A DNA stretch of 46,333 nucleotides from JAFLCA01 sp041907145 (GTDB lineage: Bacteria; Bdellovibrionota_C; UBA2361; JAFLCA01), in the NCBI GenBank assembly GCA_041907145.1, contig JAYRHW010000237.1, positions 1 through 46,333 of the forward strand. Reading direction: 5' to 3'. Under the pieces are notes generated by a model. It was not told the DNA's origin. It ran no database searches and worked only from the letters and a program-made list of their open reading frames with translations. Each line of letters starts with the position of its first letter. Positions within the stretch are counted from its first letter, which is position 1. Shown here in pieces: positions 24,426 to 32,684 of the stretch. A program made the position numbers and the translations under genes.

Positions 24426-25265
24426 ATGCGTCTGCTCCAATTCCTGCCAAAAAACCATTTGAGCTTCGTCGTCGGGCGCCTAGCGGCGGTGACGCTGCCG
24501 AGGTCCTTGCAGAGGCCCCTCAATCGCTTCTTCGTTCGTTCTGCCGGAATCAATATGGAGGAGGCAGAGTTTCCCATCGAGGCCTACTCTTCCATCGCCA
24601 AGATCTTCACGCGCAGGCTCAAGCCGCATATACGTCCTGTACAAACCGGTGTGGTCAGCCCGGTGGACGGGACGCTTCGTGCGCATGGAGTGATAACGGA
24701 CGGCTCGCTTCCCCAAATAAAGGATCGAACCTATTCGGTGGCCCAATTTTTAGGCGACTCCGTTCTTGCCTCTCGTTTCTCTGGAGGCTATTTTTTTAGT
24801 CTCTACCTTTCCCCTAGAGATTATCACCGTGTGCACTCCCCCTATGATGGGCGCGTCGTATTTCGACGCCATATACCGGGGAAGCTTTGGCCGGTGAATG
24901 ATTGGGCGATGTCCAGGTTGGAAGGGCTGTTCACCATCAACGAACGCGTTGTCATGGGAATGGAGACAAAACTCGGATTGATGGCGGTAGTGATGATCGG
25001 TGCCACCAATGTGGGCAAAATTTCACTCACCTTTGATCCCCTCATTACCAATAGGGTTTGCGCAGCGGCCCAGCAGGAGCGGCTTGCGGTATTTCAGCCG
25101 GGTGTTTCGGTGCGCGCGGGCGATGAACTGGGCATGTTTCACCTGGGATCGTCCGTGGTGGTGTTATTCGAAGCTGGTCGAATTTCCGACGTGCAGGCTG
25201 AACTGGGGCCGGTCAAGTATGGTCAGACGCTTTCGGTGCCTAAGGTTCCGCCGGAGTTTGGCTGA
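24426..25265 (+). CDS. psd: Phosphatidylserine decarboxylase proenzyme
   Basis: The protein is 279 aa. It has SPVDGTLR (Asp81), SPRDYHRVHSP (His134, His137) and the self-processing motif LGSS (240-243; Ser242 becomes the pyruvoyl group), in place of the usual LGST. The Asp-His-Ser triad of the family is complete. Psd converts phosphatidylserine to phosphatidylethanolamine at the inner membrane. It starts 17 bases after the E1 gene. Length and order match the bacterial PSD-B type. Thr to Ser after the cleavage Ser is conservative. Confidence 0.9.
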   Translation: MRLLQFLPKNHLSFVVGRLAAVTLPRSLQRPLNRFFVRSAGINMEEAEFPIEAYSSIAKIFTRRLKPHIRPVQTGVVSPVDGTLRAHGVITDGSLPQIKDRTYSVAQFLGDSVLASRFSGGYFFSLYLSPRDYHRVHSPYDGRVVFRRHIPGKLWPVNDWAMSRLEGLFTINERVVMGMETKLGLMAVVMIGATNVGKISLTFDPLITNRVCAAAQQERLAVFQPGVSVRAGDELGMFHLGSSVVVLFEAGRISDVQAELGPVKYGQTLSVPKVPPEFG

Positions 25266-25774
25266 GCATGGGGAGAATACATTGCTGCTGCGCGCTCGCA
25301 GAGAGTGCGCACTTCCTGGCTTGGTTCGGCATATCCGGTGGTCAGTTCAGAACTCAAACCTCCGACCGATCCCCGTACCGTGGGGCGTGCTATGGGCAGG
25401 ACCGCAAGGACAGAAAACGCCCGTTCTCGAAGTTCATTGCCGATGCCCCCATGGCTGGACAAAGCTTCCAGTGTCAGCACCGCCTGTATTCGCACTCCGG
25501 CGTGCTGCGAGCGAGTCGGGGATGTCGGGTCGATAAAATCGACTGCGCGCGTGACAGCATCGCAGACATTGGCGGCCGAAAGCTCTCCGTCACCGCGCGC
25601 TAGCTGTGCTATGCGCAACAGGCCAAGCTCAGCCTGCGAGACCGATCCTTCTAGATAGGGAACGAGGTCGCCGTAAGTCATTCCCTCGATGCGATTGGTG
25701 GATGGACCAGGTGCAGCGCCTGCTTCCGAGTGCAAATGGAAAAGTGGACCACTCCAGGCTGAGTTACTAAGCAT
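25223..25774 (-). CDS. Hypothetical protein, helical; overlaps psd 3' end on the other strand
   Basis: A 183-aa reading from ATG 25774 (MLSNSAWSGPLFH...) is mostly helical with repeated hydrophobic heptads (LGLLRIAQLARGDGELSAANVCDAVTRAV). No family was recognised. Competing ORFs on the + strand in the same DNA (to about 25658) are shorter and basic or low-complexity, so the minus frame is preferred. It overlaps the last 43 bases of psd in antisense. Whether it is translated is uncertain. Confidence 0.45.
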   Translation of the reverse strand: MLSNSAWSGPLFHLHSEAGAAPGPSTNRIEGMTYGDLVPYLEGSVSQAELGLLRIAQLARGDGELSAANVCDAVTRAVDFIDPTSPTRSQHAGVRIQAVLTLEALSSHGGIGNELRERAFSVLAVLPIARPTVRGSVGGLSSELTTGYAEPSQEVRTLCERAAAMYSPHAQPNSGGTLGTESV

Positions 25775-26104
25775 ACAAATTCTCTGGGAAAAACTGTGGT
25801 GGAAAGAACGACACCGCACTCCCATTCTTAGTCCTGAGTCTCGCCTTAACCAATACTAATTCGCATATGTTTGCATGAGGGATCTCTCCTCAACGTAACT
25901 ATTTGAAAATACTCTATTAAATCTTGTGAAGCAATGGAGCGACTTCGAGCGATTAGTGGGTGGAACACGTACTACGTGTTGTCGCCAGACGTCCAGCGAG
26001 GCGTGGGAATGCTGGGCAGTTGGTTAGCGTGGGGATGAGGTGAGCGCAAGGCCTCGATAGCCGTATGCGCTTGTGGTGGACAAGGTGAAGGGAAAGATTA
26101 TTTC
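25775..26104. other. Intergenic stretch with an operator-like palindrome; no gene seen
   Basis: About 330 bases upstream of the TPR gene hold no convincing ORF. A perfect palindrome AACACGT-ACT-ACGTGTT (25964-25980) sits 125 bases before the TPR start and is a candidate operator. No good promoter pair was fixed. Confidence 0.45.
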
Positions 26105-27091
26105 ATGCAGACCGTACAGATAATCACAAAGTGGTGGAAGACCTGGCATACGCTCCCCGTATACGCGTGGGTAAAGGCAGCAGCCCTGTATCGCAAGGGC
26201 CAGTTTTTGGAGGCGGAAAAATATTATCGCCGCGGACTAGAGAAGCATCCCGGACACCCGGCGCATTATTGCGCTCGAATCGATCTCGCCTATTGTCATT
26301 TTAAACTCGGACGTCTCGAGGAAGCGGAGCAGGAGTTACGCGCCGTTTCCACTCAGCTACCGCAGTCTCGCGAGGCCTATCTGCGCATGGCGCGCTTGCA
26401 GATGTGGAAGGGGCAGCCGCTTGAAGCCGCTTGGACGATGCGCCGAGCGCTGCGACAAGTGCCTGTTGACCCTGAGTTTGCCTCCGTGTACCTGATCGCC
26501 GCGCTGGACTCCGGTGCTCCCGGCTATCTGCTGAGTGAGGCCCTGCAGGCTAGTAAGAGCGTTGAAATCGATGAGACGAGGGCTCCTAAATTACACGCGG
26601 CACGCGCGCGAGCCGCGCTGTCGACCCATGCTGAAGAATCTATTGAGTATCAGGCTGCCCGTACGAGACTCGCGCAAATTTCGGCCGCTAACGACGCTCC
26701 CTATGAGGCCATCCTGCTCTTCGCGGAAATTCTAATCTCGGAAGGAAAGATTGCGCACGCTCGCCGACTCCTGCGTCGAGGTATGCAGTCAGCCGCAGAT
26801 CATCCGCGCATTCTGTCGATGCTCGCCGAGACCTACCTTAAGAGCGGACCATTTTATAATGCCGAGTATGCCAAACAGCTGGCGACGACGGCCTGCCAAA
26901 ATACCTGTTGGGCTAGCCCGCGGGAGATGCATATTCTTGCCGAGGCCTACTACCATGTTGGAGACAAGGTTTCGGCATTGATTATAGCCAGCAAGGCCAA
27001 AGAGCTCGGCAGCCGGCTGCTCGGTACCTACCGGGACACCAAAACTCTCGATCGCTTGATCGAGAGCCTCTCGTCCGGCACTCAAGCCTAA
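26105..27091 (+). CDS. Tetratricopeptide repeat protein
   Basis: The protein is 328 aa with no signal peptide, although the N-terminus (MQTVQIITKWWKTWHTLP) could associate with membranes. At least six TPR-like helix pairs can be seen, for example AAALYRKGQFLEAEKYYRRG and DLAYCHFKLGRLEEAEQEL near 40-80 and MLAETYLKSGPFYNAEYAKQ near 240. TPRs scaffold protein-protein contacts. Partners are not known. The next gene starts 116 bases downstream. Confidence 0.75.
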   Translation: MQTVQIITKWWKTWHTLPVYAWVKAAALYRKGQFLEAEKYYRRGLEKHPGHPAHYCARIDLAYCHFKLGRLEEAEQELRAVSTQLPQSREAYLRMARLQMWKGQPLEAAWTMRRALRQVPVDPEFASVYLIAALDSGAPGYLLSEALQASKSVEIDETRAPKLHAARARAALSTHAEESIEYQAARTRLAQISAANDAPYEAILLFAEILISEGKIAHARRLLRRGMQSAADHPRILSMLAETYLKSGPFYNAEYAKQLATTACQNTCWASPREMHILAEAYYHVGDKVSALIIASKAKELGSRLLGTYRDTKTLDRLIESLSSGTQA

Positions 27092-27207
27092 ATCGGGCAC
27101 TTTGCGTCTGGGGGCCCCGCATATAGCGGGCTGAAGGCGCGGACCATCCTCTCAGGGACTGCAGCTTCCATCGTGCAATTTCCGCCGCTATCAAGTAAGA
27201 TCTCGAT

Positions 27208-27537
27208 GTGACTTTGCGAACACCACAAGAAGTAATAGGGGCCTGGTCGGCCCGCGCGATGGCAAATGCTGCTAAGGTCTCCAAACTCGAGGCAACCTAT
27301 AAGTTTGTCATCGGCGGAGCGGGGGGCGGCAGCTGGCTTTTGCGCTGCAGAAGTCCAGTTTCTCTCGAAAAAGGGGAGGGTCCGGCGGATTGCACGATAA
27401 GAATGGATGCGGGAGACTTTGTGGCGCTGGGGAACGGTGAGCTTAACCCGCAGATAGCGTTCATGACCGGCCAGTTAAATGTCGAGGGCGATTTGGAGTT
27501 AGCCCTGAAGTTAAGCGAGATCGTTGACGAATCGTAA
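27208..27537 (+). CDS. SCP2 sterol-carrier-like domain protein
   Basis: The protein is 109 aa from GTG 27208. It is a single SCP2-like domain: ATYKFVIGGAGGGSWLLRC, DCTIRMDAGDFVALGNGELNPQIAFMTGQL, VEGDLELALKL. The pattern GxxxPxxAFMTGxLxVxGD is characteristic of SCP2, which binds lipids or acyl-CoAs. It lies directly upstream of a response regulator with a stop 10 bases from its ATG. The ligand is unknown. Confidence 0.8.
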   Translation: MTLRTPQEVIGAWSARAMANAAKVSKLEATYKFVIGGAGGGSWLLRCRSPVSLEKGEGPADCTIRMDAGDFVALGNGELNPQIAFMTGQLNVEGDLELALKLSEIVDES

Positions 27538-27547
27538 GGAGACGATA

Positions 27548-27994
27548 ATGGTGAGTTCGGACGACCTGAAGCGCAATGCGGTAGATGATAAGGGCCTCGT
27601 GCAGGTTCGTCTCGAAGGAAATCCTACGATACTGATTGTCGACGACGAGGAGCTGATGCGTGAGGTTTCCAGCATTATGGTCGAGGAAAAGGGCGGCTCC
27701 GTGATCACTGCCGTTGATGGAATCGATGCGGTCGATGTTTTTGCGGAGAATCAAGATAAAATCAGTGCCGTATTCATGGATGTGTCCATGCCCAGAATGA
27801 ACGGGTATGAGGCCTACTTAGAAATTCGCAAGCTCTCGCCAACTGTGCCTGTTTTAATCGTATCGGGGCTCAAGATGATGCCTGAAGTGCAGAAGCTTCA
27901 GGCCAGCAATGAAATTGATTTCCTCAGCAAGCCATTCCATGAGGTCGAGCTTATCAAGGCTCTGAACAAAGCTCTGGCGCGGCGCAAGCAGTAG
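27548..27994 (+). CDS. Single-domain (CheY-like) response regulator
   Basis: The protein is 148 aa from ATG 27548, with AAGGAG at 27537-27542. The first ~25 residues precede the REC domain. Phospho-acceptor Asp78 (FMDVSMPRMNG), acidic pair Asp32-Asp33 and Lys128 (SKPF) are all present. There is no output domain, so it should act by binding a partner. No histidine kinase is adjacent. The SufU gene starts 8 bases after its stop. Confidence 0.85.
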   Translation: MVSSDDLKRNAVDDKGLVQVRLEGNPTILIVDDEELMREVSSIMVEEKGGSVITAVDGIDAVDVFAENQDKISAVFMDVSMPRMNGYEAYLEIRKLSPTVPVLIVSGLKMMPEVQKLQASNEIDFLSKPFHEVELIKALNKALARRKQ

Positions 27995-28002
27995 ATGACG
28001 GC

Positions 28003-28422
28003 ATGTCACTTGATGAACTGTACCAAGAGCTATTGCTCGACCATTTCAAACATCCGCGCTGCTACGGGGCGTTGAAATCTCCGACAGCTACCTGTGCATT
28101 GCGCAACCCTCTGTGTGGAGATCAAATAGAACTCTCAATCATCGTGCAGAATGAGAAGATCATCGACGTAATGTTTCAAGGTCATGGATGTTCGATTAGT
28201 CAAGCTTCCGCTTCGATGATGAGCGAGTATCTCAAAGGAAAGACTGTGACTGAGGCCAGAGCAGCATTAGCCAAATTTCAAGCACTAATGTCCGGCAAGG
28301 ATGAGCACGCGGCCGACTCTCTTGGAGATATCGCTGCCCTGGCCGGCGTGCGAAAGTTTTCCGCCCGCATTCGTTGTGCGTTGCTTGGCTGGGAGGCGCT
28401 CGAGAATTGTTTACGAAAATAG
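28003..28422 (+). CDS. SufU/IscU-like Fe-S cluster assembly protein
   Basis: The protein is 139 aa. Three ligand Cys are in family positions: Cys38 in NPLCGD (with Asp40), Cys63 in GHGCSIS and Cys125 in RIRCALLGWEAL. The 18-20 residue insertion between Cys63 and Cys125 is as in SufU-type proteins. SufU relays sulfur from a SufS desulfurase or acts as a scaffold; the other suf genes are not here. The stop TAG (28420-28422) lies inside the left inverted end of a small mobile element, so the element overlaps the end of this gene. Confidence 0.88.
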   Translation: MSLDELYQELLLDHFKHPRCYGALKSPTATCALRNPLCGDQIELSIIVQNEKIIDVMFQGHGCSISQASASMMSEYLKGKTVTEARAALAKFQALMSGKDEHAADSLGDIAALAGVRKFSARIRCALLGWEALENCLRK

Positions 28423-28542
28423 GGACGATCCTATTTTTCGATCAACGATGCGCGGGAATAGGTTCGTTTAAAGTAAAAGAGAAGCAGTGGCACACAAAGT
28501 GGCGGCCGGATTGAGAGGCGGAAAATAGGATCGTCCCTATTT
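28417..28542. mobile_element. Small palindromic mobile element (MITE/REPIN-like) with 21-bp terminal inverted repeats
   Basis: Bases 28417-28437 and 28522-28542 are perfect inverted repeats of each other (AAATAGGGACGATCCT at the left outer end). The 84-base centre has no ORF. The repeat overlaps the stop codon of sufU (TAG at 28420) and ends against the TAA of the convergent TetR gene. Short elements of the AATAGGG...CCTATTT type in related bacteria accompany Y1/RAYT transposases, one of which lies at 9294-10250 in this window; that link is an inference. Confidence 0.75.
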
Positions 28543-29176
28543 AGGCCTTGAGGGCGCGCCAGCAGCACTCGGCGATCGACTCGGCAGCTTTGCTAGGCGG
28601 CACTGAATTGTAGCCATCAAGCCAGTCTCGGACATAAGCCAACGGTACCCCGAACAGCACGCTCCAAAGAATGGTGGCCGAAAGGTTGCGAATCTTACCG
28701 TCTCGGATGCCGGTCTTGAGATGTCTGGTGAGGACTCTGCCCAGGCGATCGAATCCCACCATGGTCGGATGCTTAATGGCACCACCCATAAACTCAGTAT
28801 GGCGACAGAGCCAAATATACTTGGAGAGTTGATAGTTTACTTCGGAAAATTCAAGGAATGACCGCACGAGGGTTTTCACGAGGCGCTCGACATCGTTGAT
28901 GTTGCCGACCGATTCCTGAAGCGCTCGGCGGAACGAGGAGATACCCTCCTGATAAAGCGCCGAGGCCACTTCTTCCTTGTTTTTGAAATTGTGGTAAATC
29001 GAACCGACGCTGCATTTACTTTCTCGGCTTAAATCAGGAACGTTCGTATTAAAGTATCCCTGTTCAACGAATAGCTTGAGCGCCGCGGCTAAGATGCGCT
29101 GCCGGGGACTGTAAGCCGTAAAGTCAGTCTCCTTGAGGAGGTTTACCAAGCTGTCCGGCTTCTGATCATTCTTCAT
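28541..29176 (-). CDS. TetR-family transcriptional regulator
   Basis: The protein is 211 aa. The N-terminal helix-turn-helix is clear: RQRILAAALKLFVEQGYFNTNVPDLSRESKCSVGSIYHNFKNKEEV (about 24-70). The C-terminal ligand-binding domain is helical with no recognised signature. TetR proteins repress nearby genes until a small ligand binds; which gene it controls is not clear. The stop TAA (28541-28543) overlaps the right end of the small mobile element. The divergent side is an unrelated intergenic region. Confidence 0.85.
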   Translation of the reverse strand: MKNDQKPDSLVNLLKETDFTAYSPRQRILAAALKLFVEQGYFNTNVPDLSRESKCSVGSIYHNFKNKEEVASALYQEGISSFRRALQESVGNINDVERLVKTLVRSFLEFSEVNYQLSKYIWLCRHTEFMGGAIKHPTMVGFDRLGRVLTRHLKTGIRDGKIRNLSATILWSVLFGVPLAYVRDWLDGYNSVPPSKAAESIAECCWRALKA

Positions 29177-29274
29177 AACCCATTGAATTAGCGTGGCTGG
29201 GCCTAAACGTCAATTAGCGCTTATGGGCTGATATACGCGATGTCATCTTGCTCTCTGCGAGGGAGAAAAGGAAA

Positions 29275-29321
29275 GGCTGCATATCGTCTGGCCCCCTTGA
29301 GGGAACAGGCGACATGCAGCC
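29275..29321 (-). terminator. Stem-loop terminator for the NarL-type regulator gene
   Basis: GGCTGCAT (29275-29282) pairs with ATGCAGCC (29314-29321), with further imperfect pairing inside. It lies 18 bases beyond the regulator stop (29340) on the minus strand. T-rich sequence follows on that strand (CCTTTCCTTTTCTC). Confidence 0.55.
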
Positions 29322-29339
29322 AGCTATTCCGCAGGGCGC

Positions 29340-29978
29340 TTAAATCGTGATCAAGCCGTTGCTGATCGCGAGTTTCACGAGTTCAGCATTGGTCTTCACA
29401 TTCAGCTTCTTCAAAATATTGCTGCGGTGGGTATCCACCGTTCGGGTGCTGATGTGCAGAAGTTTGCCAATGACCCGGTTAGGCTTGCCGTCGGCCAAAT
29501 GGGTTAAGATCTCCAGCTCGCGCTTGGTCAGTACAGAAAGTGGATTATCGAGTGGGGCTTCGACATTGCCACTGTGCATGAGCGAAGTCGTTATTCCGGG
29601 GCTCAGGTACGTTTTGCCTTCAAGAATCGAATTAATTGCAAACTCGAGTTCCTGTATTCCGACATTCTTGGGCAGAAATCCCCGAGCGCCGGCTTTAAGG
29701 GCAGCCTTTACGTTCTTCCCTCCATCATTAGCGGACAAAACCAGCACGGGTGGGCATACGCCATGCTGATGCATTTTCTCGAGGGTATTTAGTCCATCGA
29801 GTTTGGGCATTGCAACGTCCATAATGACGAGGTCTGGTTTGTGAGAATTGAGCAGGTTGACCAGTTCTTCACCGTCTCCGGCCTGCCCAATAACATTGTA
29901 TTTCCCACGGTTCTGGAGCATTTCGCACAAAGCTTGGCGAAGAACGGCGTGGTCATCAGCTACGATAAGATTAATCAT
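29340..29978 (-). CDS. NarL/FixJ-family response regulator
   Basis: The protein is 212 aa. The REC domain holds Asp54 (VIMDVAMPKLDG), the acidic pair DDH near 8-10 and Lys107 in FLPKNV. A LuxR-type HTH is at about 148-210 (LTKRELEILTHLADGKPNRVIGKLL, STRTVDTHRSNILKKLNV). Phosphorylation should drive DNA binding. No histidine kinase is adjacent. A stem-loop follows the stop, so it is probably transcribed alone. Confidence 0.9.
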   Translation of the reverse strand: MINLIVADDHAVLRQALCEMLQNRGKYNVIGQAGDGEELVNLLNSHKPDLVIMDVAMPKLDGLNTLEKMHQHGVCPPVLVLSANDGGKNVKAALKAGARGFLPKNVGIQELEFAINSILEGKTYLSPGITTSLMHSGNVEAPLDNPLSVLTKRELEILTHLADGKPNRVIGKLLHISTRTVDTHRSNILKKLNVKTNAELVKLAISNGLITI

Positions 29979-30175
29979 ATTTGCTTCCCCAACATTACTG
30001 CCTCAGTACGAGCATCCCGCTCGTAAATCCGCTTAGGCAGAATTCCTAGAGTGGAAGTACGACATTTCCTTAGGAAAGCTTGAGGGAATTTAAGCCAGAA
30101 TTTTTATTCACAGTTACCAAGGGGTTAGCGGATCAAGCTGATTCAAGGCCCAAAAATAATGGGACCAAAGTAGTT

Positions 30176-30748
30176 CTATTCTGACGATTGGACGCCGGCT
30201 GCGGATTTCGCATCGCTACCCTGGTCCGCCAGGCTCTTGCTGTAGTTGCGAAACTCATCAACGATGCGGGCTAGACCTACGGGGTCTCGGACCCCTGAGA
30301 TGACGAGTTCGTCGCCGTCCTTCGCGGCCGTACCTATAGAGACCTCTCCGTAATCGAAAATGCGTCCGAAGATGTCCTGGAAAACGGTAATAGCCCGTAC
30401 GTCGACATAGGTAATGACGGGAACCTTGTAGGAAAGAGAGAGCCTACCCTCGAGGTGCGTCAACCGGTGTAACTCGAAAATATACAAATCATTGTGGTAG
30501 CGGCGCACAATCTCAGCCAAGAACAATACGGGGACGATCGCGAGCCAGCGCACAGAAAGGTGCCGCAGTATGCCGATAGATTCGGGCGGGGACCAATCGT
30601 AGAAGTAGTAGTTGAGCAGATAAACGATATAAACCGAGACAAGAAAATAGAAGATGTTCGGAATAATCGAACGTAAAGACCGCCGAACCTCGAGCAGACG
30701 CTGACTGTTCTGGCCAATTATCACTTCAAAGGGCGGGTAATACGACAT
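30176..30748 (-). CDS. Membrane protein with bacterial PH (YdbS-like) domain
   Basis: The protein is 190 aa with two hydrophobic segments (about 31-46 IFYFLVSVYIVYLLNYYF and 66-80 LAIVPVLFLAEIV) followed by a PH-like beta domain with LYIFELHRLTHLEG, ITYVDVRAITVFQDIFGRIFDYG and a closing GVRDPVGLARIVDEF, a typical DUF304/bPH2 pattern. Function unknown. It is transcribed away from the flagellar block. Confidence 0.75.
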   Translation of the reverse strand: MSYYPPFEVIIGQNSQRLLEVRRSLRSIIPNIFYFLVSVYIVYLLNYYFYDWSPPESIGILRHLSVRWLAIVPVLFLAEIVRRYHNDLYIFELHRLTHLEGRLSLSYKVPVITYVDVRAITVFQDIFGRIFDYGEVSIGTAAKDGDELVISGVRDPVGLARIVDEFRNYSKSLADQGSDAKSAAGVQSSE

Positions 30749-30858
30749 CGCCAGTGCTGCGCGAGTCTTGCGACTCGCCTCATCCTCTCAGTCAATTCTA
30801 CTCCCGGCGGGACTTCCAACGAAATTGCCGGGCAGCATAACAAAGCCCGCCTAAAACA

Positions 30859-30874
30859 CGGCAAGCCAATTGCA
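30859..30874 (+). promoter_or_regulatory. Sigma-54-like promoter element before the flagellar block
   Basis: CGGCAAGCCAATTGCA matches the sigma-54 consensus TGGCACG-N4-TTGCA with the GG and GC pairs at correct spacing. It is 157 bases before the first ATG of the block. Similar elements lie before flgK and before a small membrane protein. Confidence 0.45.
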
Positions 30875-31030
30875 CTCTATCTCACCTTGAATCCTAAGGG
30901 AATTTACATTTTCCAGAGGTTTCAGGCGCTTAGTCGTTACGGGGCGCCCATTTTGCGACAAATCCCTGACGAGTGTCAGGTGTACGTGTCGGCTAATTGA
31001 CGGTTCTATTGCGCCCAAACTGAGGTTTGT

Positions 31031-31870
31031 ATGAGTCATATCGAGCTTTGGACATTGCTGAGTGACATCTTGTTGTTCTGCGCACTCGGGTATCTCTGCT
31101 TTCAGTTCGTTCGTTCTCCCCGATTGAATGCGGCCTCGCGGCAGCTTCGGGAACTCGAGGGCGCGTTGCGAACCCTTATCAAGGACGCTGACACTGCCGG
31201 CCGCACTTTGAACGACCAGCTGATGCGCCGCCAACAAGCCCTCGAACGTCTGCTGATTGATGCGCAGTTAGCCGAACAGCGCATCGAAGAGGGTACTCGA
31301 CGGCCGGCGACTTCGGCCAGCGAGTATGCTGTTCCAGCGCACCGTGGCCCAGCTCCTGGTCCGCGTCAAGAAGAAGAGCCGGATAGCTTCGCCCGCACTG
31401 CTCCGGCTGCAGCCGCGTCGCGCGTAACGGTGGATCCTGCAAGCGAAGAGAGCACGGTGAGCTTTGGCAACGTCAATATTTATGGTGAACCAATAGCTCC
31501 GCCTCGGGCGCAGCCAACAAAGGCAGCCGAGGTACCGGGCCGAGCAATGCGCAGGGCGATGCAGAGTTATTCTCCGCTGGCGGCTCAGATCGAGAAGCAA
31601 GTCGAAGCCAGACCCGCTCCTGCTGCTAAGGCGGCTATCGAAGAGATTTATGCCCAGGCAGAGGAGATGCTCCGAGCAGGCAATGACCTTGCCGTGGTAG
31701 CTGGACGCACCAAGCTCCCAATACAGGAAGTGCGGGCACTCAGCCAAATGATCATCGGTGAGAAGGCCGTCAAGAGTGACCAACCGCAAACAATCGAGCT
31801 ACAGCCTGAGCAGGCCGATCCTCGGTTGGGTGTCATGGCGACCATGAAGCGTCAAACGATTACCCTGTAA
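31031..31870 (+). CDS. Membrane-anchored coiled-coil protein (DUF2802/SwrB-like), first gene of the flagellar run
   Basis: The protein is 279 aa. One N-terminal membrane segment (about 8-28) is followed by a coiled coil (about 35-90, RQLRELEGALRTLIKDAD...), a Pro/Ala/Glu-rich linker, and a C-terminal helix pair (AIEEIYAQAEEMLRAGNDLAVVAGRTKLPIQEVRALSQM). The C-terminal pattern is like the small HTH-like end seen in DUF2802 or SwrB-type proteins encoded next to flagellar genes. Its stop is 11 bases before flgF. It is the first gene after the sigma-54-like element, so it is probably part of the operon. Precise role unknown. Confidence 0.6.
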   Translation: MSHIELWTLLSDILLFCALGYLCFQFVRSPRLNAASRQLRELEGALRTLIKDADTAGRTLNDQLMRRQQALERLLIDAQLAEQRIEEGTRRPATSASEYAVPAHRGPAPGPRQEEEPDSFARTAPAAAASRVTVDPASEESTVSFGNVNIYGEPIAPPRAQPTKAAEVPGRAMRRAMQSYSPLAAQIEKQVEARPAPAAKAAIEEIYAQAEEMLRAGNDLAVVAGRTKLPIQEVRALSQMIIGEKAVKSDQPQTIELQPEQADPRLGVMATMKRQTITL

Positions 31871-31881
31871 GGATGTAAGCG

Positions 31882-32646
31882 ATGGAACGAGGGTCATATA
31901 TAGCAGCATCTGCGGGGCTTGCGCAGCTTCGCAAGCTCGACGTCGTCAATAATAATTTGGCCAACGTCAATACGCCTGGGTTCAAGAAGCAGATACTGAT
32001 CGGTAGCGAGCAAACCTTCGATCAAACGCTCGCAAAGGCAGTAGCCGGAACCGATCCCTACGCTAAAGGAGATCACGAACGCACGCCCGGCGTAGTCGAC
32101 TTGCAATCCGCGACCGACTTCTCGCCTGGACCGATCAAGAATACCGGCAACGTACTCGATTTGGCGCTGCGGAATCCGAATGATTTCTTCGTCGTAAATA
32201 CTCCCGGCGGACCTCGATATACCCGAGCAGGCAACTTTTCGTTGAACGATACAGGTCAAATCGTCACACAGGACGGCATGGAAGTGCAGGGCGATGGGGG
32301 AGCGATCACCGCGAACGGGACCCCGCTCGAAGTTGCGCCGAATGGGACCGTGCGAGCAAACGGAGTTCAAACGGGAAAGCTCCAGGTCGTGCGCTTCGAA
32401 AATCCGGCTCAGATGCTTCGTGAAGCCGGTACGCGCTTTGCCCTGGCAAACGGCCAGCCACCCCCGGTTCCCGTTGAGCCCGATTTGGAAGTGGGGGCTC
32501 TCGAGATGTCGAATGTATCGGCGATTACCAGCATGATCGATCTGATCTCCGCGAGCAAAGGTTTTGAAATGTACACCAAGACAGCGCAGTCAATCGACAT
32601 GTTGAACCAAACGGCGATTGGACAGGTTGGCAGACGTCAGAGTTAG
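31882..32646 (+). CDS. flgF: FlgF: flagellar proximal rod protein
   Basis: The protein is 254 aa with the flagellar rod/hook N-terminal motif LDVVNNNLANVNTPGFKK (18-35), a central FlgF/G-type beta domain and the C-terminal LISASKGFEMYTKTAQSID motif. FlgF makes the proximal rod next to FlgG; FlgF and FlgG are similar, and length, sequence start and position first in the pair decide this call. AAGGA lies before the ATG. It is in an operon with flgG (38-base gap). Confidence 0.92.
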   Translation: MERGSYIAASAGLAQLRKLDVVNNNLANVNTPGFKKQILIGSEQTFDQTLAKAVAGTDPYAKGDHERTPGVVDLQSATDFSPGPIKNTGNVLDLALRNPNDFFVVNTPGGPRYTRAGNFSLNDTGQIVTQDGMEVQGDGGAITANGTPLEVAPNGTVRANGVQTGKLQVVRFENPAQMLREAGTRFALANGQPPPVPVEPDLEVGALEMSNVSAITSMIDLISASKGFEMYTKTAQSIDMLNQTAIGQVGRRQS

Positions 32647-32684
32647 TGGAGAGAAGGGATAATTAACGAGCGAGAGAGGCCTCT

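Noticed and set aside
24426..25265. LGSS instead of LGST in Psd as a loss of function
   Set aside because: The Ser that becomes the pyruvoyl group is kept and the Asp-His pair is present; Thr to Ser is conservative.
25268..25658. Two overlapping + strand ORFs of about 110 codons after psd
   Set aside because: Low-complexity, basic products that compete with a longer helical minus-strand frame; no ribosome-binding site.
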